A stretch of 64,000 bases of DNA from Auricularia sp. M13 (taxonomy: Eukaryota; Basidiomycota; Agaricomycetes; Auriculariales; Auriculariaceae), in NCBI GenBank assembly GCA_037042915.1, contig CM073203.1:3100001-3164000 (forward strand). Direction: 5' to 3'. This document shows, in pieces, positions 39,084-50,500 of the stretch. Position numbers and translations under genes: made by a program. The first letter of the stretch is position 1; each line of letters starts with the position of its first letter. Under the pieces are notes generated by a model. That model saw nothing but the letters and a program-made list of their open reading frames with translations, did not search any database and had not been told where the DNA came from.

Positions 39084-40754
39084 ATGTTCTCCTTCTCTCC
39101 GCTCTACCGCGACAAGGTGTACGCGTGCGCTACCGACGCGCTCCGTGCTGCTCTGAAAGAGGCTGGTAATGACGGTCAGAGGTAGCGCTATGCACAAAGT
39201 CGGAAATTTTCATATTGACGATGGGGCAGTAAAGCAGGACAAGATTTGCGCGCCATTGTCGTCGCCGTCGCTGCTGCCATAGAGACTGCCGCCAAGGAAG
39301 CCTGTGCCGATTTTCTGGAGCGGTTCAACGACGTGCATCCTGACCCATTACGACGCCTGCCCTCTGAAATCCTCCAGGAGTGCTTCCGGTCTTTGCACAT
39401 CGAGGAACGCATCACTGTCTCGCAGGTATCCCGCGCCTGGCGCAGAATTGCCATAGCCGACCGTCGCTTGTGGACAGTAGCTTTCATCATAGGTCACCAG
39501 CGATCCAGTGCGACGAAGTTGTCGGTTTTTCTATCGCGGTCCTCGCAACTACCCTTCCGCTTAACCTGGTATACCTCCGGTGCTTGCGACGACGCCGTGC
39601 CCCATATCACGCAGATTCTTGCTCAGCATATGAGCAGGATCCAGTATATCTTTTTTGAGGATGTTCCCGACGACGCCTTGATCGAGATCTTCGACCGCCC
39701 CGCCCCATTGCTGCAACACTTGACCATCCACTACTCGTTTTTCTGCTTTCCCGGAAACTGGAGCGAGTATGCACCTCGTCTCGAGTCTTTGGACATAACT
39801 GAATTTGCTATCCCTCGTGAGGTCGGCCCGCTTCCCTCCGTGCGCAAGTTTCGCGGGGGTGTCTATCAAGCGGAGGTCATAGGCGCTTCCAGCGGTGTTG
39901 GGCTTTCCCGCCTGTTCGAGGTATTCCCATGCCTCGTATCGCTGGAGCTCCATGGCCTCAGCGATGAAACTCTGTCTCTCCTCCCCGGTGTGCCTCCCAC
40001 CGTTACCGACCTTGTGCTCTGGGCGGGTGACGACTTCTCCGCGTTTCTCATGAACAGGACGGGGGATGCGAGTATGAACTTCATCGGCCATGACGCGCTA
40101 GGAATCCCCAATACCATCCGAGTTTTTGCGACGAAGGTCTCAGGGACCTGGTCTCTGGCTATCTCAGCCAACGACATCGTAATGCTCGAAGCGCCCGACA
40201 GCAGCATGATGTACGAGCTTCACTGCAAACACAGTGCATGGTGGGACGCGCAGTATCATCCGTTTCTGCGCTCGCTGGATCGGCTTGCGTCCCTCACGAT
40301 ACCGATGTCCGACCTTGTCAATCTCTGCGCCGACACCCTCGCCTGGGATAGGGCCCTCCCGTCGCTCCGCCATCTCACCGCCACGACTTACAGGAACGCC
40401 GACCTCCGCAGCATGCAACCTGAACACCTCACGCATCATTCGCCCATCCGCGCCTCGCCGCTGACGACGCTGACTGTGAAGGGGGGGCTGCCGCTTGAGG
40501 CGGCGTACATTGCAACCACGCTCCCTACCGCCATCACGCTCCTGCTCCCGAGGCTCGACTTTATGCGGATGGAGTTGAACCATGCTGAACGTCTCCGCGA
40601 CCAGGAGGTCGACTTGCGGGGACTCACGCGGTTGGCGCGGCGCGTGCAGATCACAGACCGGCATACAAGGGACGTTATCGTCGACCTTGTCGACGGCGAT
40701 GCGCCACCACGTACGTCCAGACTCTTGCTTTCCGTTCTTGCGCTTGATCATTGA
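39084..40754 (+). CDS. F-box-like protein, group B (2 exons)
   Basis: Exon 1 is 39084-39181 (98 nt, MFSFSPLYRDKVYACATDAL and following), a 48-nt intron 39182-39229 (GTAGCG..GGGGCAG), and exon 2 39230-40754; 540 residues. The join reads S-KAGQDLRAIVVAVAAA. An ATG just before the intron end is out of frame and runs at once into TAA, so it is not the start. The F-box is LRRLPSEILQECFRSLHIEE with VSQVSRAWRRIAIADRRLW. LRR-like SLELHGLSDETLSLLP repeats follow, and SAWWDAQYHPFLRSLDRLAS is shared with the 36885 fragment. It converges with the group C gene at 40943. Confidence 0.86.
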
Positions 40755-40942
40755 TGCTGCGCCCAGGTGAATCTTAGCGCACCGTGCCTCGCGTCGCGTT
40801 CTCGCCAGAAGCGCGCGCCCGTCGTCGGGTCCGCGCTGGGACAACAAATTTCAGCCGCCGCTGCGCGCAGTCCGCAATGAGCTCCGTGTTCTGCGCTGCG
40901 ATTGAGAAAAATATAGGGTATGGAAGTTGCATAGGAACACAT

Positions 40943-42612
40943 TCAAATCGCTACATTGGTGCCATCAATATCTGCAGGCTCCAATTCCGCCGTGAATTCT
41001 CGCGAGGGCGTATCAGGAAGATACTCATTGCCCACAACGACGCGCTCCGCAAGAGGAAAGAAATGCGCGACGTCCGCACGCGACAAGCTGTCCAGGTAGT
41101 CTTGCTGGATGACGATGCTCGCAAGCGGGAGGATCGCGTTCGAAAGCAGCGGGGGAAGCAGAATCGAGGCGATGGCTGAGAGAAGGTCCAGCACCTTTAC
41201 AGCATCGCCGCCCCATCTCGAGCTCAACGTGAGGGACTCCAGGACGGGCATGTGGATTCCTGCCACTGGTGAGATGCCGGTTTTCCTACAGTCGTCGATG
41301 AGGCGCTGCGCCCGCAGATGATCGGAAGACTCAATAAGCGAGAGCGACAGAGAACGCAGCGAGGGAAGCTGCCTATCCCAGCCTCGTGTCGTTTCGTGAA
41401 GGCGCCAGGCATCGCTCAGCGGAAGCTCCAGCGTGGTGAAGCGGTGCAGATATTGCAGTTTGTCCGTGATAGCGGTATAGCAAGCTATGGTCCAATCCCG
41501 CTGGGCATCATGCAGACGTAGGCTGTGTTTGCGCAGGTCGAGCGTCCGGCGATCTGAAGGCGCCTGTATGAACAACTCGAGTGCGTTTCTGCATTTCACT
41601 GCGCCGCTGATGTTCATCTCCCGTATTCTCGAAGGTTCGAGACTTTGCAGGAATTGGGAATAGTCGACGGTACACGCAAAGGCGCCAGTCAGGAGAATGG
41701 TATCGACAGTCGGCGGCAGCTGGAGCAAAATCGATAAAAAGTCTTGCGTTATTCCGATAAGCTCCAGCCACGTCAGCTTCGGGAACAGTTCGAAAAATGG
41801 CGTGTGTAGCGCTGTATTGGACGGAACGTACGCGCGGAGTGTACGAAGAGCCGGGCATGGCAAGAGGTCGGCGGGGAATCTGACGGTCCTCAGGTCGAGG
41901 AATTCCAGATTCGGTGCATGTTTTGCGACCCAGTCCTTCGGCAATTCGGGCGCGTCCGCCCAGGAGTCACGTTGCCAAGTGAAATGTGTCAGCACCGGGG
42001 CATCGAGATGCGCCAGCCGCAAGAATTCGTCGCCTATCAACAGCGCGCCCATAGCATGCATGTTCTGAGTAATAAAATCGACCAGGAAGTCTGGAACGTC
42101 GTAACAGGGTGGGAACCCTGAGAATTGAAAAGGAAGAGGACGGGATCGGGCCAGCAGCGTTGTGACGGCGTCGAGCAAGACAGACTTGCGACCGCGGGTA
42201 GTATAGCCAAGCGCATACTCGTTCCACAGCGTAGCATCTGCAAGTGCAATTCTGCGCCATCCGCGTGAGACGTGCGAGACGGCGATGCGTCCCCGGAAAT
42301 CGAGCTGTGCGAAGCATTTCCGAGCCAGCTCGGTTGGCAAAGAACTCAGCGGATCACTGTTGGCCGCATTCCATTCTTCAGAAAAGTCACTGATGACGGA
42401 GTTAACAACGTCGATGAGCGCTGAAACGACTGAGGCGGCGCATTCATAGCGCGACTGCATTGTTTTTCTGAGTGACTCGTGAGATAGAGTGAACAACCAG
42501 GGCGGGGACATTACATTCGCAATTCCCCGGTCGATTCGTCGAGGAGGTCATGCAGCAACGGGAACAGGCAGTCGCGCACAGTCTGGCGACGTTTTGGCGA
42601 AAGAGCGACCAT
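40943..42612 (-). CDS. F-box-like protein, group C (2 exons)
   Basis: Exon 1 is 42612-42515 (98 nt, MVALSPKRRQTVRDCLFPLL and following), a 47-nt intron 42514-42468 (GTAATG..CACTCAG), and exon 2 42467-40943; 540 residues. The join reads LRI-KTMQSRYECAASVVSA. The F-box is LSSLPTELARKCFAQLDFRG with VSHVSRGWRRIALADATLW. The rest is LRR-like (FPKLTWLELIGITQDFLSIL). A start at an unspliced upstream codon in the intron is the alternative, but the paralogue at 34249 supports splicing. It is head to head with the group B remnant at 42667. Confidence 0.86.
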
Positions 42613-42666
42613 GCAGAGCGATTGACGCGGGACCAAGGGGCAGTCAACACGCGCAAACAAGGCGCG
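42613..42666. promoter_or_regulatory. 54-bp spacer of a C/B pair with conserved element
   Basis: Holds CCAAGGGGCAGTCAACAC followed by GCGCAAACAAGGCGCG, as in the other two C/B spacers. Confidence 0.55.
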
Positions 42667-43170
42667 ATGGTCTCCCTCTCTCCGGTTCATCCGTGCCACG
42701 TCGGATCAGGCTCATAATCGACACCTCCAAATTTGTCGCTACCTCTTGGCGCCATGCTGGATTTCGCGTCACAATGTGTCGTTTGGGACAGGATCCTGCC
42801 GTTGTTCCGCAGACTGTCTCTCACGGCATCCTCGCGCACGATCGCCCAGTTCCTGGCGTTGACCTCAGTCCCCACCGCTGCCTTTCCCATCCATCGGGGA
42901 TTTGAATATTGAGATCACGACTGAATTACAGTATATGTGGACTATTTCGTTGAATCGCCGCCCTGCTAGCGACTCTCCTACCCCTGCTAATGCTCTATAC
43001 TCGCCCCCAGCATGCGAAGTCCCGTGGGCATCACAGCTGCGCGATACTGACCCGGATGTCGCGCGTCTCGCAGCGAGGGCGGATCCAGGAGTGCGATGGG
43101 CGGATCGTTGTTTCTGAATTCCTCGACGGGGAGCCTGCGAGCGGCGCGCGGGTCAGCCCGGCATTCTAGT
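42667..43170 (+). pseudogene. Group B F-box gene, internally deleted remnant
   Basis: It begins with the first codons of a group B exon 1 (ATG 42667, MVSLSPVHP) and then jumps to the region near the C-terminus: SLPLGAMLDFASQCVVWDRI corresponds to SLPLRAMIDFASERVVWDRI of 16853. The end matches RIVVSEFLDGEPAS (RIVIAEFLDGEPVS in 16853), in changing frames. F-box and middle are gone. Confidence 0.68.
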
Positions 43171-44605
43171 CTACAGCGGCATTCTACAATTGTGAACAAT
43201 GTCAAAAATAGGAGGTCTGCAACCCGCGTTTGTTAGTCAGGACTAACCAAAGACAGCGGCTCTGGTCGCTTTCGTACAGCGGGCCCGCGGTTGGACGTGC
43301 GTGGATTTATAGGACGTGCGATGGATGGTACAGCCGCTCGAATATAGGTTCTGAATCACCCGCGGGCATGGAACACGGGCGAGGAGAAGGTGCGCTAGAA
43401 GTGAGATACGAGAATCACTGCGACACGGTCGGCGCGCGCGCTGTGGATTATCTGCCATTCTCCGCGAGAGATCGAGCTGTTCCCGTGGCCCCGCTCCCTA
43501 TATCCAGCGGCGCCGCGCATTTCGTCAGGACGCGCAGGCAATGCGCATCGCACAGGCACACGCTTTGCCGCGCAAGGCGACCAAACAAATGTACCGTCAG
43601 AGACTCGGAATGGCGACGCTGGACAGGGCGTTCGCCCTCTGGATCTGCTGCGCCTTTTGAGTGCTTCGATGCCTCATCTGGCAGAGCGGTTGGCCGATGC
43701 TACGGTCCAGCGCGCTCCAGTAGAGCTTACCCACGAACTCTCACCAGCGAAGGCGCGATCCGCGCGAGTTGGAGGACGCAGTGAGCTGGCCAGGGGAACC
43801 TCGGCGAAGGAGATTGTGCACAGATAAGTTTGGGCGTAATGACAGTACTGTGCTCAAGAACGCGCGCGTTTGCCGAGGGACAGGGTCTTTGGTGCCAGGA
43901 TTTCAGTGAAGGCGCGTAGTAGAGAATTTCAGGTGCACGTGCTATGCACCTTGGCACCAGCCGACCTAATCTTTATGCCCAATGGCCAGTCAAATATGCA
44001 TGCGCTCTCGTGGAGCGCCGGCTCGAAACCAAGCGTCCGTGTGGCTGGAGTTGGAAAGAGCCCCTCAGAAGGTATAGACACAGACCAAATCGGATGGGAA
44101 ACACAGGCCGCAGATGATACTGTTGCATCAGGAGCCGGTCACCGGCGCAGCGCACAGCGCAAGTAGCAAATCTGGCGCCAATTGCGGAGTCAAGGGCAGC
44201 GTTGGCCAGTGGACGTCTTGCAACATCAAACCAGGAGGTGGGAGCAGTTATCATCAAGCGTGCGCATTTTCTGGAATCGTTGCCCTGCGAAGAACAGCCG
44301 CGAGCATCAAGAGCAGACTGCAAAGTAATGCCCGCATGTAGAAGACCCGCGAAATACACAGCACGCCGCGCAGTTTACGCGCATGTATCGAGGTAGAATT
44401 CGAGCAAGCTAAGGCTGTGCGTGCTGGACGCTTTCCCAGCCCGCGAGATGGGAAGCCAAGGTGTAAGCGCCGGAGAATGAATTTGCAATGATAGACGCGC
44501 GCTAGCGCTCATCGGCGCTCTTGCCTCCATCAGGGAAATCCCCGCAAGTTGGTAACGGGTGGCAATGCCTGTGCCAGACAAATAATGATCCGAAGATGAT
44601 GCTGC
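43171..44605. other. Gene-poor spacer of about 1.4 kb
   Basis: Open frames exist, but none with recognisable content. Confidence 0.35.
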
Positions 44606-44607
44606 TA

Positions 44608-45153
44608 CTATAACCGGAATGGAAGCGGCCACTTTCGTGGTTTGCGTCCTTCCTCACCTCCCCTTCTTCTCGGCTCTTCATAGTCTCAAAGTGCATGTAT
44701 TGAATGGTCGAAAATTACGAGGGCTTAATTTTTGAGGCAGCATCCGTGTCTCTGGGGTCGTGCCGGTGTGATCACAGAAGTGGCCACTCATTGATGGAAC
44801 CGCACCAAGCTTTGCAGTTGCTCATGTTCCACTCACATTCGGGCCTTGAAACTTTCCAGGAATGTTTTCACATGCTATACCAAGGTATATTTCCGTTCCT
44901 AGCTTGCTAGCTTGACATTAAGATGCACAATGCTCGAATGATGTCAGCCACTTTGAGATCAAAACTCATGATATGCGGTTCCAACCGCTCATAGACCACA
45001 ACGCCATTGCTAGTGCATCAGGATGCATGTATCCAAGGTCAAACTACCTTGGGTGAATTTCTCAAGATTTATGAACAAGCACGGCAGGAGGGAAAGGCGA
45101 AAAGTCCGAGTGGCCGCTTCCGTGAGGGGTGGCCGCTTCTATTCCGGTTATAG
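44608..45153. mobile_element. MITE, Tc1/mariner-like
   Basis: A 546-bp element with terminal inverted repeats of about 25 bp (CTATAACCGGAATGGAAGCG, then GCCAC; one mismatch at the right end) directly flanked by TA on both sides (44606-44607 and 45154-45155). An extra internal copy of the GTGGCCGCTTCC motif lies near the right end. No coding capacity. TIR plus TA duplication suggests the Tc1/mariner superfamily. Confidence 0.65.
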
Positions 45154-45155
45154 TA

Positions 45156-45472
45156 TGGTCAACCGATACCAGATGATACAATGCTCGGAACAAGGCCAGC
45201 ATGTCGATCTACCATGCTATTGCAAAGCTCGGCATCTTGGTAGAACTTGACCATACCGATACAAAGCGTTACTAGGTTGGCCATCCGCTTGCCAGCCGTC
45301 ACCCAATGGCCATGGCCTTTCAATCACATTGCATACTTGCGGTATTTATGACCTGAGGAGTGGTTCACGGCTTGCGCGTTCCTGTTCCTTCACTTTGCAT
45401 AATTCTCAACCTGTCCGATGCACACGGTATACTGGGTAACTCGGTGGATTACGAGCAATGAGCTACTAGCAA
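45156..45472. other. Spacer 3' of the DUF6698-like gene
   Basis: Nothing recognised here. If the DUF6698/transposase pair is one element, its left end would lie here or just beyond. Confidence 0.35.
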
Positions 45473-47112
45473 CTAATAATCTAAATCATCGTCGTCCTCG
45501 CGTGGTGGGGCAAGCAGTAGACGCTCCGTCGAGGGGATGACGCCAGCGGGACGAGCGACGTCGTTGTTGGCAGAACCAAACAACTTGCTGGTGTACGGTC
45601 AGATCAACGCGATAGCCAATGTCATGATATACTCACTCCGTCCAAAAGGCTAGGAGCTTGGTACGCCGCCCGTCCTCCTCGTTTTCGAGCGATGCGAGCA
45701 GGTTGTTGTAAAAGTTCATGTACGAGAAGCCTCTGTCGTGGTTGGACGGCGTGAACTCGCTGTCCGATGACAACGCAAAGAAAGTCTGACGTTGTGGTTA
45801 CCAACAAGAAGACGGAGTACAAACAAACACTTACGAGCGTCATGACCCACGAAATGGCAGGCAGAGTCATCTGCCGCATGCGGTTTCGGGCGGCGGTCGA
45901 CTTTCCGTTGCGTTTGGTGCTGAAGACGGAGGACTTGCCGGTGAATACAACCTTGCCTGCCTGAAATGCCGTTAGGAGGGCCAGAAAATGCGGACGGGAC
46001 ATACATTGACGCCGAGATCACTCTTGCAAAGGCCGCGCCAGACATTGTCGTCGTGAATCCGGTGCTTGTAGTACATGAACGGCGGCCACTCCTTTGGGTC
46101 AAGCGGCTGGACGCCATGCTGATACTCGGTGCGGACCCTGGGAACGTAAGAGTAAGCAAGATGCGGGTGGGCGATACGCACTCTGGCTTCTCCAGGTTGG
46201 CTTGATCGTGTGCGGGGCAGAGCACAACGCCGACCCCGTCGTGGTAGAAGCCGCGCTTCGTCTTAGTGACACCATGCAACGTCGGATTCCATGCGTGAAG
46301 GATGGGGAGCGCATCCTTGACTTTTTTCGCGTCCTCGCCTCGTGCGTTCGTGGCCGCGGTTGTCATCTCAAAATATTTAGTATATTGTCTATCCGCTCGA
46401 CACAATGGGCTTACCAGGGTAGCTGTGAGGTCAATGCCATAATAGTCGATGGCGCCCCGAAGATCAGGGACAAGTCGCTTGAGGTCGAGCCAGAGATCAG
46501 TGTACTTGCGCTCGCTGCAAAAGTGGTTAAATCATGAAGAACAGGTCGGGAAAAAAAAGTACAGAAGCGTCATTTCACACTCCTCGCCCTGCTCAACGGT
46601 CCAATCGTAATAAAGGCCCCATTGTAGAATGGGACCCATGGGCTCGAAGGCTGCGCAAGTGCGCACAAAATGTCGAGTGCCCTTGTTCAAAGGGTGCCGT
46701 TTTCTAGACAATCAGCACATAGCGACAAAATGAGGAGGAAATCCACGTACTGCTGCATAGCCGTGCTCCAGTCAATCTTGGCATTTTGCCCGCCAGGACT
46801 GGTGCGCGTTGAGGCTGATTCGTCACCGCTCTCGTCATCATCCGTGTCGTCGTCGTCCTCCGGAGATCTCGGGCTCGCTGATGGCTCGCGGGACTGACTG
46901 TCCAAAGGCGGGGAAGGCGTGGACTCAGGGGAGGAAGGAGGCGGCGCCGTAGGTGCTGCAGGTGCGGCCGTCTTTTTCTTCTTCTTCTTCTTGCCGCTGG
47001 TCGCGTCGCCGGCGGTGTTCTTGCGCTTCTTGCTCTGCTTGTCGGTGGCGGCAGCCACGTGAGCGGCCTTAGCGCTAGCGAGGTCTGGACGAACGGGAGT
47101 GGCGGCGGGCAT
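45473..47112 (-). CDS. DUF6698-like protein (8 exons)
   Basis: Exons 47112-46751, 46703-46581, 46514-46415, 46366-46182, 46137-46005, 45960-45835, 45785-45637 and 45587-45473 join in frame to 430 residues. All introns are 45-66 nt with GT..AG ends; the acceptor before 46366 (TTTTGAG) is weak. The N-terminus is Lys-rich (TSGKKKKKKKTAA) and acidic (DDDDTDDDESGDE). The core has DERKYTDLWLDLKRLVPDL, LPILHAWNPTLHGVTKTKRG and RQMTLPAISWVMTL, then FFALSSDSEF, FYNNLLASLENEEDG and LLAFWTE, the pattern I know from DUF6698 proteins of Agaricomycetes. Function unknown. The gene lies back to back with the Plavaka transposase. Confidence 0.75.
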
Positions 47113-47503
47113 TGCAGCTCGGGAGTGGGAAGCGATGGTGGGTGTCCATGGTCAAGAGCAGACTGCGGACTTATAAACGCACGACAACCGCAACTTCCCG
47201 GGATCATGGCACAAGGTTTCGAGCACGTGCAATGCGGTAGTTTCCAGCTGGCACGGCTATTCCCTAAGGGAAGGCCTCAGAGGTATAAAAGCCAGCGAGG
47301 TGTGCAGGGATTTACCGTTCCCACCAGTCAAGTGCATGATTCATTGATTGACTACTAGCCACACATTATGTACCCACACTTATCAGAGAAATACAGTAAC
47401 ATGGATTGTAGATCCCATCAGGATGTCCAATTCAAAATTTACTTGTGGTGTTTAACCGCTCTTGAGCTGCCCTTGTAACCTGCCCGAGCTGCGGCAGCAC
47501 TCG
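47113..47503. promoter_or_regulatory. 391-bp divergent promoter, DUF6698-like / transposase
   Basis: TATAAAA at 47284-47290 faces the transposase. TTTATAAG on the minus strand near 47170, about 60 bp before the ATG at 47112, faces the DUF6698-like gene. Confidence 0.5.
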
Positions 47504-50500
47504 ATGAGCGCGCACGGCCCACCTCGACCGCTCATCGGCAGTGGCAACTCATCATTCACATGCGCTAGTTGTTCACGCTCGTTTTCGCGCGCTCGTTACT
47601 TGACCGACCATGACTGTCGAGGTCAACCACAGCAACCTGCACGCCCTGCTCAAGCAACGCAAAGCTCAACCGCACAAACGCGTCCTAAACGTCCGAGGAC
47701 CGAATCCTTCGCCTCCATGCCGCCAGTGAAGCGGCCTATCCTTGCGGGTAATCGGGTACGTCAAAAAGATGACCTTTTGACCGACTGACAAATGTTCCTG
47801 TGGTAGGCTTCCATGAAAAAAGGAACATCCATTTATCAGCCTTCCTCTCAGGCTTCGGGTTCGTCAACCAAGCAAATTACACCAACCCGACAGCTTCTCC
47901 CCATCAGTCTCACCGACACAGACAGCACTGGAGATGCAGATCTTGAGCCTGCTGCCGACGCTGCGCAGGATCAGCTAGGTATTCAGAGTGGAAACCCTGT
48001 GTTCAGCCGCTGATCGTGCGCAGATGCGGACAAAGTACATCTACCCCGACAACGTCGCCTCCCTGTCCGATATGTCCAGGATAATCTTCCTGAAGGCCCC
48101 GCCTGGCTACGAGATCTCATTCCCAACGATGCCGACGATATTGGGGATGCGGGTGCCTTGGAAGAACCGGCTCCGGCGTTGCCAATCCGCTCGCTCGCGC
48201 TGAACAACTTAGGCACTGTGCGACTGCATCTCACACCCACTGCGCGCACATCTCCGAATAAATTTGGTCTCTCTCGATTTTACTTCGGCCGTCCAACCTC
48301 ACTGCCCGACGAAAGGCAGCGCAGCTCTCAGGCTGCCGCAGCTGAGCGCGGCGAGATTGCGAGCGCGGTTGTGCCATCATTTGGCCCGTATCCCAATCGG
48401 AGCGCAATGGAACTGGGCAGCTGGTTTCTCTCTGTTACCGCCCAAAAGTCTCTCACAGACTTCAAGAAGTTGCTCTCCGTCTTACACTCGGATCAGTTTT
48501 CGCTCGACGACACGCGCGACGTCACATGGAACTCGATTTTTCAACAGCTTGCCTTCGAGGGCGAGACCGGAGGCTCACTTGGGCGGGGTTGGCTGTGTAC
48601 TACTGTCGAGATACAGGTTCCCAGCGGCGAGAAGTGTGCTGCATCATCGCCATTTGCCAACGGGATCCCGTTTCAGGTTCCTGGCTTCTACCATCGTTCC
48701 ATCCCAGCTCTCATGGACATCGTGTTTGGCCAGGATGTGGCATCTAAGCGCTTCCACCACATCCCGTTCTCGCAGCACTGGCAACCTCACAATACCACAT
48801 GGCCGAGGGAGCGCGTGCACAGCGAAATGTTCTCTTCGCCAGCTTTTATTCGGGCGCATGAACAACTGCAATCCTCGCCACCAGAACCCAATTGCACCTT
48901 ACCGCGCGTTATTGCTGGTATCCTAATGGGATCAGACTCTATGAGGCTCGCGGCATTTGGACATGCTTCCCTGTGGCCTGTGTATCTCTGGTGGGCAAAT
49001 CAGTCTATGTACGAGCGTGGAATGCCATCCGCAGAAGCGGACCACCCGATTGCATACCTCACAAAGGTTAGTTGGTGATAATCTGCTTTGGCTGCCCATA
49101 CTTATCATACTTCGCAGCTTCCGGATAGCATCCTGCGATTCATCAAGGAATACAACAAGCGTCGTCGCGGAAAGAAACGCAACGATCCTCTGCTTGCCCA
49201 TCTCCGTCGCGAGCTCTTTCACGCGTGCCTCACAGTTCTATTCAGTGACCCTGAGTTCAGGCAAGCTTATGAGCATGGCCGCGTCATTACGGGGACCGAT
49301 GGTGTCACGCGCCGTCACTACCCGCGGTTTTTCACTTATTCCGCGGACTATCCGGAGAAGTGAGGAATTCCTTTCTTTTCGCAGATTCTCACTCATTTGA
49401 TCGATCTCAGAGCATTGATCGCGACAATCCGGGAAATGGGAGGCACACCGACTCCGCAGAGCCTTGTCAAGAAAGAGAATCTACACCTCATGGGTACCGT
49501 CAGCGACATGCTTGCGCGGAATACGGAGCGCCGCGAAGACAGCGCCGAGCGACGACGCGCAGTTCTTGAAGCAAGAAAGCTGCTGTACCGCGGCGGCTAC
49601 GTTGTCAATAGCAGAAAAATCGAAGCCTTACTCAAATCAGAGTCGTGGGTACCTACAGAGGTATGCAGCACTTAATTGAGCACAATGAAGTCTTCTCATG
49701 CATTCAGAACGCTTCTCATGGCTCTATGACCTCGGTGGCCCCTCCGCCATGCGCTTAATGGGGCCTGACGTTACGCATGAGTGGGAACTAGGCGTATGGA
49801 AGGCCGTATTCATGCATCTCCTCCGAATCTTGCATTTACTGGGCTATGATCTCATAGTCGAGCTCAATAGGAGGTAGGCTACCGCACTGTGAGATATGAG
49901 CATTGATGAGGCTGATGCCTTGTTCAGATACCGAGAGACCGATCCATTTGGAACGGACGGCGTGCGACGGTTTCCTGAAAATGTCGCCGACTTGTCGCAC
50001 ATGACGGCGCACGCGTTCGAAGACCTTCTTCTCGTCGCGATACCATGCTTCGAACGCCTCTTTGGAATCAAGGAGGTCGACGAACACGTCTCGCTTCTGC
50101 TCTTTCGTGCTGGCGAATGGCATGTGCTCGCGAAATTGCGCATGCATACGACATCAACTCTCACCCTGTTACACAACGCGACAATCCGTTTGGGGACTAC
50201 CATGCGGCACTTCAAGGACGTCATATGTCCTCAGTTTGATACGGTTGAGACGGTGGCGGAGGTCCGGAAAAGGCAGCAAGCGGAGGAACGTCGCCAGCAA
50301 GCTGGCCAGCAGTCCGACGAACATACGGGGAGCGGGGCGCGGCCCAAGAAGCTCAACCTCAATACGTACAAGTTCTGGTCTCTGGGCGAGTACGCACAGT
50401 ACATTGCCGAGATGGGCGTATCCGGGAATTACACTACAAGTATTGTACGAATTGCTTTACGCATCGTTAAATCAGACTGACGTCCTTTAGGGAGAGAGAG

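Noticed and set aside
24808-40754. Idea that several F-box genes have lost their start codons (ACG, CTG, shifted ATG)
   Set aside because: A conserved upstream exon and intron explain all cases; the apparent start site lies at the intron end.
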